A stretch of DNA of 12,232 nt from an uncultured Hyphomonadaceae bacterium. Lineage in GTDB: Bacteria > Pseudomonadota > Alphaproteobacteria > Caulobacterales > Hyphomonadaceae. The notes below the pieces were generated by a model. That model was not told the origin of the DNA. It did no database searches and was given only the letters and a program-made list of their open reading frames with translations. Shown piece after piece: positions 6,107 through 12,232 of the stretch. Each line of letters begins with the position of its first letter. Position 1 is the stretch's first letter. The stretch is taken from the NCBI GenBank assembly GCA_937873805.1, contig CALMWO010000220.1, positions 1-12,232 on the forward strand, given 5' to 3'. The position numbers were made by a program, and so were the translations under genes.

Positions 6107-6565
6107 ATGAAGTGGAGTCAAATCGACGCAATTCCCTGCCCGCTGGCGCAGGCCATGTCGGTCATCGGCGACAGTTGGACGCTGCTGATCCTGCGTGACG
6201 CGATGCGCGGGGCGACGAAATTCGACGAATTCCAGCAGTCCACGCACGCGTCCCGAGCGGTCATCTCCGAGCGCCTCGCTCATCTGGTCCAGCACGACGT
6301 GATGGAGCGCGTTCAGTACGAGGCGCATCCGCCGCGCTACGAATACCGGCTGACCGCGCGCGGTCGTGCGCTCCAGCCCGTCATGATGACCATGGCGCAC
6401 TGGGCGGAGACGCACATGCCCAAACGCGTCCGCCCGCCTAACCGCCGCCACACCACCTGCGGGCACAAATTCCACCCCGTCATCGCCTGCTCGGAGTGCG
6501 GTGAAACAATAACGCCGGAGACTGTCACATATGACAGACCTCCGGCGCTTGCAGCTTCCAGGTAA
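6107..6565 (+). CDS. HxlR-family winged-helix transcriptional regulator
   Basis: This is a 152-residue cytosolic dimeric DNA-binding protein. The start at 6107 has GGGAGG (6096-6101) 5 nt upstream; frame extension to 5993 is not family-like. The HxlR domain fills about residues 8-102: Cys11 (the usual N-terminal cysteine, IPCPLAQAMSVIGDSWTLLIL), recognition-helix region SRAVISERLAHLV, wing PPRYEYRLTARGRAL. The C-terminal tail has Cys118, His120, Cys128 and Cys131 (CGH...CSECG), which could form a small zinc-ribbon-like knuckle, as in some HxlR relatives. It is divergent from the TonB receptor gene with a dyad between them, so it probably represses that gene and perhaps itself. The effector is unknown; redox or aldehyde sensing by Cys11 is known in relatives such as HypR/YodB, but is only a possibility here. 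Confidence 0.93.
   Translation: MKWSQIDAIPCPLAQAMSVIGDSWTLLILRDAMRGATKFDEFQQSTHASRAVISERLAHLVQHDVMERVQYEAHPPRYEYRLTARGRALQPVMMTMAHWAETHMPKRVRPPNRRHTTCGHKFHPVIACSECGETITPETVTYDRPPALAASR
6513..6547 (+). terminator. Strong hairpin at the 3' end of the HxlR gene
   Basis: CGCCGGAG (6513-6520) pairs with CTCCGGCG (6540-6547), and CTGTCA (6522-6527) pairs with TGACAG (6532-6537) around a CATA loop, leaving only small bulges. The hairpin overlaps the last codons of the HxlR gene. No U-tract follows, so an intrinsic terminator is not proven; it may instead stabilise the mRNA end or act against the converging receptor transcript. Confidence 0.4.
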
Positions 6566-6571
6566 CTGGTC

Positions 6572-6673
6572 GAGGGGCGGGCCGCTGGAGGACGAAGAAG
6601 CGGTCGCTGAAGCTGATCCCATTCCGGACGGGGGCCGGGACCGGCGGGCCGCAATCGATGCAACCCGCCCCTC
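6572..6673. repeat. 10-bp inverted repeat in the convergent gap
   Basis: GAGGGGCGGG (6572-6581) and its exact complement CCCGCCCCTC (6664-6673) bracket 82 nt between the converging HxlR and second TonB receptor genes. The interior contains further GC-rich partial dyads (GGGCCGC, GCCGCT/AGCGGT). It may form a structured end for one or both transcripts; GC-rich chance pairing is possible. Confidence 0.35.
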
Positions 6674-6711
6674 TATCCGCGCACCAGGGCGGCGCGGCGG
6701 AATTCCGATCT

Positions 6712-9168
6712 CTAGAAACTCCCTCTCAGCGTGACGCCATAGGTGCGCGGGTCGCCGAGGAGACCTGCATAGTAACCCGAGCTCGAACCGCCCGCGTTGA
6801 GCATCTCGAAATAGTCCTCGTCGAGTGCGTTGCGGGTCCAGCCATAGAAGTCCCAGCCATCATCACCGCGGAAGCCGGCACGGGCATTCACCAGCGTGTA
6901 GCCGTCGATGTTGAGATAGTCGGACTCAGTGGCGCTCGATGAGAATTCCGAGCGGTAGCTTGCGTCGAGCGCGATGAAGAACTCGCCCTGACGTTTCGCG
7001 AACTCGCCGTCGAACTTGTACTCGCCGCCGAATGAAGCAGCCCAGAGCGACAGGCCCGGCAGGCGCGTGCCTGAAGCATCGACGAAGCCGATGGCGCCGC
7101 CCGAGTCTTCCAGCGCCGGAGGCGCCTCGGTGAAGCTCTCATACTTGCCGTCGGTGTAGGCGAGGTTGCCATACAGGTTGAAGTTGCTGTTGATGCGCCA
7201 CGAACCGTCGAACTCGACGCCCTGCACGAGAACCTCGTCCGCGTTGGCGAGGTAGCCACGCAGCGTGCCCGACTGGTTGGATGAGACGCTGACCTGGAAG
7301 TCGTTGATCGTGGTGTGGAAGGCGGTGATGTTCGCCACGACGCCCGGGAACGGCTCTGTCTTGAGGCCGATCTCGATATGCTTGGTGTCTTCCGGCTTGA
7401 TCGACGCAAGGTCGAGCACAGGCTGGTTGGCGCTGTCGAGCGGAATGCCGTTGTTGTTCAGGCCGAACGTCTTGAACGCTGTCGAATAGGTGGCGTAGGC
7501 GTGATAATTGTCGGCGAAGTCGTAAGCGACCGTCAGCTGGCCGGAGACGTTGTCGTCCTCGCCTTCCGACTCATAGGCCAGCGGCGTGAGAATGCTGAGC
7601 TGGAGGTTCCGCCCCGCCGTTCCTGCCGCGTACTGCGTGCCACCATAGGTCCGCGAGCGATAATAGCCGCTCTTCTCGTCAAAGTTCACGCGAAGGCCCG
7701 GCAGGATGCGGAGTTGATCGTTCACCTTCCACTCAAGCTGGCCGAACAGAGCCTTGCTCGTATGGTCCGAACGGATCTCGACGCGTTGACCATAGCCGGT
7801 CAAGGCGCCGGCAAGTCCCAGCGTCTGGTTGGCAGTCGTCGGGTTGGTCAGCCAGCGCCAGGCGGCCGAGCCCTGCTCTTCGCGGCCCAGCGTCTTGGTG
7901 ACCTGGTTGAACCAGAAGGCGCCGACGACATAGTTCAGGTTCTCGCCGAAATCACCGGCGTAACGAACTTCCTGCGACCACTGGTAGGACTTGGACGGAT
8001 TCTGCGACAGCGTACGGATCGGCAGGCCGAGGAAGTCACGGTCGTTCGACGGATCCCAGAGCCAGTAACGCCAGGCGGAAATCGCCGTCAGCGTGCCGCC
8101 GCCGATATCCCAGTCAACGTTCAACGCGACGCCGCCAAGATCCGAATTGGAGCGGTGCGGCGTGTCGAGATCGGTCACGCGATCGAACGGGTTCAGGCTC
8201 GGCGGCGCGTAATTGTAGTATGCCGCCTGCGCTGCGTACTGGCGGTTGAGCGGGCGTTGTGTCGGCACCACGCCGGCGAACACCTGCGCATAACCTTCGG
8301 GGCGCTGCACGGTATTGTCCGCCGATAGCTTCACATCCAGCGTATCGCTGGGCCGCCACAGCAGCTGGGCGCGTGCGCCGATATTGCTGATGTCGTTGAG
8401 ATCATCCTGATCCGTGGTGTTCCACAGCACGCCGTCGCGCTGGGTGCCAGAGAACGATACGCGATAGGCCAGGTTGTCCGTCAGCGGGCCCGTGGTCGTC
8501 GCCTTGGCCTGGAAGTAACCGAGATTGCCGTAGCTGAGTTCGACATCCGTCGACGGCGTGAATTCCGGCGCCTTGGTCGCGACGTTGATCGCACCGGCGG
8601 TGGTGTTCTTGCCGTACAGCGTGCCCTGCGGTCCGCGCAGGACTTCGACCTGTTCGATGTCGATGAAGTCCATCACCGACGAAGCGGGACGCGCGAAGTA
8701 GACGCCGTCGACATAGAGGCCCACACCCTGCTCGATGCCGTCATTGGTCAGGCCGAACGGAGCGCCAAGGCCGCGGATGTTGACCTGGGAGTTGCGCGGG
8801 TTGGTCGAGTAGAACTGAACCGACGGGACAAGCTGGTTGAGCTTGCCGATGTTGAATGCGCCCGTATCAGCCAGCAGATCCGCCGAAAGCACGGCCACGG
8901 GGATCGGCACGTCCTGAACGTCTTCCTCGACGCGGCGGGCCGTCACGATCACCCGGTCGCCCGGCTGGATCGCCGGCGGCACGGCCTGCTGGTCATCCGC
9001 ACTCGGACCGGCGGGCGGCGCAGCCACGGTTTCCTGGACAATTGGCTCTTCCGGCGCGCTTTGCGCAAAAGCGGGGGCCGACCAGAGAACCGCCATCGCG
9101 GCAACTGAGATCCCGTATTTGATACGGTTACTCGACTGAAATTGGGTAGTTTGGCCCGTCCGCGCCAT
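6712..9168 (-). CDS. TonB-dependent outer-membrane receptor (second, canonical CirA/FecA-like)
   Basis: This 818-residue receptor has a signal peptide ending APAFA at about residue 35, a Pro/Ala-rich linker, the TonB box DRVIVTARR (71-79) and a plug from about 84 to 195. The plug has IRGLGAPFG, VGLYVDGVYFAR, VEVLRGPQGTLYG (174-186) and NTTAGAINV, the standard signature of COG1629/COG4771 receptors. The remainder is a 22-strand-type barrel ending in TYGVTLRGSF with the outer-membrane-sorting Phe. The ATG at 9168 has GGAG 8 nt upstream. It is divergent from rsfS and convergent with the HxlR gene. Such VTARR-type receptors are expanded in Caulobacterales and sphingomonads and take up siderophores, saccharides or aromatic compounds; nothing in the context fixes the substrate. 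No Fur-like box was recognised in the 136-nt upstream gap. Confidence 0.95.
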   Translation of the reverse strand: MARTGQTTQFQSSNRIKYGISVAAMAVLWSAPAFAQSAPEEPIVQETVAAPPAGPSADDQQAVPPAIQPGDRVIVTARRVEEDVQDVPIPVAVLSADLLADTGAFNIGKLNQLVPSVQFYSTNPRNSQVNIRGLGAPFGLTNDGIEQGVGLYVDGVYFARPASSVMDFIDIEQVEVLRGPQGTLYGKNTTAGAINVATKAPEFTPSTDVELSYGNLGYFQAKATTTGPLTDNLAYRVSFSGTQRDGVLWNTTDQDDLNDISNIGARAQLLWRPSDTLDVKLSADNTVQRPEGYAQVFAGVVPTQRPLNRQYAAQAAYYNYAPPSLNPFDRVTDLDTPHRSNSDLGGVALNVDWDIGGGTLTAISAWRYWLWDPSNDRDFLGLPIRTLSQNPSKSYQWSQEVRYAGDFGENLNYVVGAFWFNQVTKTLGREEQGSAAWRWLTNPTTANQTLGLAGALTGYGQRVEIRSDHTSKALFGQLEWKVNDQLRILPGLRVNFDEKSGYYRSRTYGGTQYAAGTAGRNLQLSILTPLAYESEGEDDNVSGQLTVAYDFADNYHAYATYSTAFKTFGLNNNGIPLDSANQPVLDLASIKPEDTKHIEIGLKTEPFPGVVANITAFHTTINDFQVSVSSNQSGTLRGYLANADEVLVQGVEFDGSWRINSNFNLYGNLAYTDGKYESFTEAPPALEDSGGAIGFVDASGTRLPGLSLWAASFGGEYKFDGEFAKRQGEFFIALDASYRSEFSSSATESDYLNIDGYTLVNARAGFRGDDGWDFYGWTRNALDEDYFEMLNAGGSSSGYYAGLLGDPRTYGVTLRGSF

Positions 9169-9304
9169 AGTCGTTCTCCATATAGCGCGGCCATCCCTGC
9201 GCCCGTTGAGAACATTAGAAGCTTAAACACGACTGACTAGGTAGTATTAGTTGGCTTTAGAAATTCTGTTGGAAGGCGGCGGCCAGCCATCTTCTGTCTT
9301 CCAG

Positions 9305-9850
9305 ATGAAGATGATCAGGAAGCCGGTCCGCCCGGCCCCGGCCGCCCTTTCCCCTCGCGAGTCCCGCCCCCACGTGATATCCTTAGCGTCAATATCAACT
9401 CGAAGGACACCCGCCCTGCCCGCAGTTCGCAGCTCCAAGACCGGCAAGAGTTCAGTCTCGAAACCGGTCGTCACCCCGCCCACGCCGGCCACACCTGATC
9501 CGCTCGAACTGGCCCGCCTGGTCGCCCAGCAGCTCGACGACGACAAGGCCGAGAACATTCTCAACATTCCGCTCGCCGGAAAATCGCCAATGGCTGACGC
9601 CATGGTGGTTGCGTCCGGCCGCTCGGCCCGTCACGTCGCGGCGCTCGCCGACCATGTCGCGCGCAAGCTGAAGGAAGCTGGCGCATCAAAGGTCCGCGTC
9701 GAAGGCTTGCCGAATGCCGACTGGGTGCTGATCGATGCGGGCGACATCATCGTCCACATCTTCCGGCCGGAAGTGCGCGAGTTCTACAATCTCGAGCGGA
9801 TCTGGGCCTCAGACGCCCCGCCGACCACGCGCGCCGCCACCGCCAACTAG
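9305..9850 (+). CDS. rsfS: Ribosome silencing factor RsfS (RsfA/DUF143)
   Basis: RsfS binds ribosomal protein L14 (uL14) on the 50S subunit and blocks 30S joining when nutrients are low. The DUF143 domain is at about residues 65-168 of the 181-residue product: DDDKAENILNIPLAGKSPMA, VVASGRSARHVAALADHVA, EGLPNADWVLIDAGDIIVHI and FRPEVREFYNLERIW are all classic. The start is uncertain: ATG at 9305 (or 9311) has no ribosome site, and the frame stays open up to 9251. The resulting N-terminal 64 residues are Pro/Ser/Arg-rich and unusual, since most RsfS proteins are about 105-150 residues. rlmH follows after 14 nt, the usual partnership, but nadD, often upstream, is replaced by a divergent TonB receptor. 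Confidence 0.93.
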   Translation: MKMIRKPVRPAPAALSPRESRPHVISLASISTRRTPALPAVRSSKTGKSSVSKPVVTPPTPATPDPLELARLVAQQLDDDKAENILNIPLAGKSPMADAMVVASGRSARHVAALADHVARKLKEAGASKVRVEGLPNADWVLIDAGDIIVHIFRPEVREFYNLERIWASDAPPTTRAATAN

Positions 9851-9864
9851 CCCAGCCATTCCAG

Positions 9865-10323
9865 GTGCGCATCCGCATCCTCTGCGTCGGTCGCATGAAG
9901 GACGGGCCGGAGCGCGAGCTCGTGGACGATTATCTCACGCGCGCGCAGAAGAGCGGCAAGTCGCTCGGCTATCGCGCGGTCGAGGAGATCGAGATCCCGT
10001 CCAGCACAAAGGATGATGAAGGCACGCGCCTTCTCGCCAAGCATGGGCAAGGCATCCTGATCCGCCTCGATGAACGCGGGGAAGCCTGGACCTCCCAAGA
10101 CCTTTCAAAGCGCCTTGCCCGCTGGCGGGATGCCGGCGAAGACGCCTGCAGCTTTGTCATTGGCGGCGCTGACGGAACGTCGCCCGCGGTCGCCGCCGCC
10201 GCCCGCCACACCATCAGCTTCGGCGTCCAGACCTGGCCGCACCGCCTCGTCCGCGTGATGATCGCCGAACAGGTCTACCGCGCCCTTTCGATCGAGGCCG
10301 GATCACCTTACCACCGCGAGTAA
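9865..10323 (+). CDS. rlmH: 23S rRNA (pseudouridine-1915 N3) methyltransferase RlmH
   Basis: RlmH is an SPOUT-class homodimeric enzyme that uses S-adenosylmethionine to methylate pseudouridine 1915 in helix 69 of 23S rRNA in the assembled 70S ribosome. The product has 152 residues, the usual length. It begins (GTG)RIRILCVGRMKDGPERELV; the C-terminal trefoil knot has SFVIGGADGTSP and RVMIAEQVYRALSI, ending in AGSPYHRE, where the terminal Tyr-His is conserved for catalysis and binding. The start is GTG at 9865 with only a weak ribosome site, so translation may depend on coupling to rsfS 14 nt upstream. Its stop TAA shares its last A with the ATG of the envC gene (TAATG). Confidence 0.96.
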   Translation: MRIRILCVGRMKDGPERELVDDYLTRAQKSGKSLGYRAVEEIEIPSSTKDDEGTRLLAKHGQGILIRLDERGEAWTSQDLSKRLARWRDAGEDACSFVIGGADGTSPAVAAAARHTISFGVQTWPHRLVRVMIAEQVYRALSIEAGSPYHRE

Positions 10324-11552
10324 TGCGCAGACTTGCCCTCATTCTGCTGCTGCTTGCAGCCCCTGCACTGGCGTTTGCCCAGTCCCGCACGCCGCCTCGC
10401 GCACCACCGAAGACCTTTACCCAGGATGATCTCAAGCGCGCCGAGACCGCCCGCGACGCAGCCGTGGCCCGCCTGCGCACGCTGGAGGCAAAATCCAGCG
10501 CTGCAGCCCGCGCCCTCTCCGACATCGACGCAGATCTGATCGCCGCCGCGGAGGATTCGACCGCCCGCGAGGAGGCCGCCTACTCGGCAGAGGAACAGCT
10601 GATGATTCTCGCTGACGAATCGCAAACCGCCAGCACAGCGCTCTCCGCCGACCAGGCAGCCCTCGACGACCTGCTCGCCGCCCTGATGACGTTCGGCTCA
10701 CGCCGCCCGCCCGCCCTCGCCGCAAGCCCCGAAGATTCAGCCGCAGCCGTCCGCGCCGCCATCCTGATGTCAGACGCTGCGCCGGCGCTCTCGAAGCGCG
10801 CCTCCGAACTCAAGTCACAGATCGAAACTCTCAATCGTCTCGCTGCCGAAACACGCCAGCAGCAGGCCAACCTCGCCTCCGCCACTGGCGCACTCTCGGC
10901 TCGCCGCGAAGAGATCGCAGCGCTGGCTGAAGAAAAGCGCCGCGCCTCCGCAACGCTGGATGCCGAAACCGCCGCCGCCCGCGCCGAATCCAGGCGCCTC
11001 GCTGCGGAGGCGGACACGTTGCGCGACCTGCTTGCCAGTCTCGCCAAGGCAGCCCCCGCAAAGCCTTCCGTGAAGCCATCGCCAGGCAGGACGCCCGCGA
11101 AGCCCGGCCCGGCCAAACCTTCGACAACGCCTGCCAAGCCGCCCGCCGCTGTCGCCGCCCGGCCTCCGGCCAGCACGACGTCGCCGCTGCAGCCCGCCGT
11201 CGGCACACGGCTCCACCGCTTCGGACAGACCGTGGCTGGCGAAAAGCAGGAGGGCCTCACCCTCGTCACGCGTTCGTCAGCGCAAGTGATCGCCCCACTC
11301 GATGCCAGGGTGCAGTATGCGGGTGTTTTCCGCTCCTACGGCCTGATGGTCATCCTTGACGTAGGGAGCGACGTGCTCGTCGTGGTTTCCGGCCTTGACG
11401 CCCTTTATCCCGAGGCTGGACAGTGGGTGCTGGCAGGCGAACCCATAGGCCGCATGGCTGACCGCAAGTCGCCATCTCCGGAACTTTATCTGGAGGTAAG
11501 ACGAAAGGGTCAGCCTGTGGACCCTGAGAAATGGCTTGGGCGCCGGACCTGA
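10323..11552 (+). CDS. envC: EnvC-like murein hydrolase activator with degenerate LytM domain
   Basis: This is a 409-residue periplasmic protein with a signal peptide (1-20, ...LAAPALAFAQ), long Ala/Glu/Arg-rich coiled coils (about 33-110 and 155-245), a Pro/Lys/Ala linker (251-295) and a C-terminal LytM/M23 domain (291-405). The zinc ligands of active M23 peptidases are missing: EGLTLVT stands where HxGxD would be, and VVVSGLDAL replaces the HxH strand. The ending ELYLEVRRKGQPVDPEKWLG closely resembles the E. coli EnvC ending. EnvC proteins do not cut peptidoglycan themselves but activate AmiA/B/C-type amidases at the division site under FtsEX control; the same role is likely here with an AmiC-like amidase. 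Translation is probably coupled to rlmH by the TAATG junction. Confidence 0.92.
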   Translation: MRRLALILLLLAAPALAFAQSRTPPRAPPKTFTQDDLKRAETARDAAVARLRTLEAKSSAAARALSDIDADLIAAAEDSTAREEAAYSAEEQLMILADESQTASTALSADQAALDDLLAALMTFGSRRPPALAASPEDSAAAVRAAILMSDAAPALSKRASELKSQIETLNRLAAETRQQQANLASATGALSARREEIAALAEEKRRASATLDAETAAARAESRRLAAEADTLRDLLASLAKAAPAKPSVKPSPGRTPAKPGPAKPSTTPAKPPAAVAARPPASTTSPLQPAVGTRLHRFGQTVAGEKQEGLTLVTRSSAQVIAPLDARVQYAGVFRSYGLMVILDVGSDVLVVVSGLDALYPEAGQWVLAGEPIGRMADRKSPSPELYLEVRRKGQPVDPEKWLGRRT

Positions 11553-11687
11553 CGATCGGACCCCAAACCAGGGCTGCGACGAACGGTAGTGCGAAAAGTG
11601 CATCGGCGCGGCGTCATTCGCTGTTGTACTTCGCGCAGATGACGGCAAGGTAAGGGTCGGCGGGATATGTCAGAGGAGCAGCGCGAC

Positions 11688-12232
11688 ATGCGCAAGTGGT
11701 TGTTGGGCGCCATCGCCGGTGCAGGCCTTGTCGGAGCCGGTGTCGGCTTTACGGCCTTCGCCGTAACGACCAACGGAAGCGCCTCCGAAAAGCGAGCGCA
11801 GACCTTCAAGCAGCTTGAGCTGTTCGCCGAGATCGTCGCCAAGGCGCAAGCCAACTACGTCACCGAGTTCGACGAGTCTGAAGCGATCGAAGCAGCGATC
11901 AACGGCATGCTCTCCTCGCTTGACCCGCACTCCAGCTATCTCGACCCCGACGACTTCAAGGACATGCAGGCCCAGACTTCCGGCGAATACGGCGGCCTCG
12001 GCATCGAAGTCACCGCGCAGGACGGCTTCGTGAAAGTCGTGTCCCCGATGGATGGCACGCCCGCCTTCCGCGCTGGCATCAAGTCCGGCGACTTCCTCAC
12101 CGCCATCGACGGCAAGTCGATTGTCGGTCTCCCGCTCAACGACGCCGTCAAGCAGATGCGCGGCGAGATCAACTCGGCGATCTCCGTCACCATCGTGCGT
12201 GAGAACGTTGAGCCGTTCGACGTCAGCCTCAC
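11688..12232 (+). CDS. ctpA: S41-family C-terminal processing protease (CtpA-type), N-terminal part
   Basis: The gene is cut by the right edge after 181 codons. The product starts MRKWLLGAIAGAGLVGAGVG, a membrane anchor or signal peptide (about 4-26), followed by an N-terminal helical region with the family signature INGMLSSLDPHSSYLDPDDF (about 71-90), then GEYGGLGIEV and a PDZ domain (about 95-172) including AGIKSGDFLTAIDGKSI. The Ser-Lys catalytic part lies beyond the window. The enzyme is periplasmic and trims C-termini, often of cell-wall hydrolases and outer-membrane proteins. I chose ATG 11688 because GAGGAG (11673-11678) lies 9 nt upstream; an in-frame ATG at 11667 would add seven residues. 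The 135-nt gap after envC shows no terminator, and the envC-ctpA order is common in alphaproteobacteria. Confidence 0.95.
   Translation, partial: MRKWLLGAIAGAGLVGAGVGFTAFAVTTNGSASEKRAQTFKQLELFAEIVAKAQANYVTEFDESEAIEAAINGMLSSLDPHSSYLDPDDFKDMQAQTSGEYGGLGIEVTAQDGFVKVVSPMDGTPAFRAGIKSGDFLTAIDGKSIVGLPLNDAVKQMRGEINSAISVTIVRENVEPFDVSL

Noticed and set aside
9169..9304. Promoter boxes and a Fur-like site in the AT-richer gap between the second TonB receptor and rsfS
   Set aside because: TATTAG and TAATAC can be picked as -10 boxes, but no well-spaced -35 or recognisable Fur/Irr box accompanies them.

Overview
The window is GC-rich, densely coded DNA from an alphaproteobacterium. The block rsfS-rlmH-envC-ctpA, two TonB-dependent receptors and GTG/TTG starts with purine-rich ribosome sites fit the Caulobacterales/Hyphomonadaceae side of the class; that placement is inference from gene content and was not tested by a search.

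Positions 1-3546 (all genes on the minus strand) hold an ECF42-type sigma-factor module. A YCII/DGPF-domain protein gene overlaps by 4 nt the gene of a 419-residue ECF sigma factor with a DUF6596/TPR-like C-terminal extension. Further along the same strand come a VOC (glyoxalase-like, COG3607-type) gene and the start of an SRPBCC/AHSA1 gene that runs off the left edge. The same motif, TGTCGG-N17-CGTCC, with identical spacing, lies upstream of both the YCII and the VOC genes. The likely reading is that the sigma factor drives its own operon and the VOC-SRPBCC operon. Upstream of YCII is an unrecognised 128-residue gene with a TTG start.

The 808 bases between the sigma gene and the VOC gene (590-1397) hold the second ECF-type promoter, a doubtful small plus-strand ORF, a 144-bp nested inverted repeat (1097-1240) and a BIME-like pair of REP units (1264-1328) with GTAG tetranucleotides and perfect 24-bp arms.

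Positions 3651-9168 are an outer-membrane uptake region. A 732-residue TonB-dependent receptor (minus) is divergent from an HxlR-family repressor gene (plus), with an AGTTC-N7-GAACT palindrome next to the receptor's predicted promoter. A 47-codon remnant of a LuxR/FixJ-type DNA-binding domain directly follows the receptor's stop codon, a sign of a past rearrangement. A second, canonical 818-residue TonB receptor (minus) converges on the HxlR gene.

Positions 9305-12232 (plus strand) are core genes: rsfS (ribosome silencing), rlmH (23S rRNA methyltransferase), an EnvC-like LytM amidase activator whose ATG shares one base with the rlmH stop, and the beginning of a ctpA-type S41 protease cut by the right edge. 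This links ribosome maintenance to cell-wall processing, a common alphaproteobacterial order. I see no tRNA, rRNA, CRISPR array, insertion sequence or phage gene.
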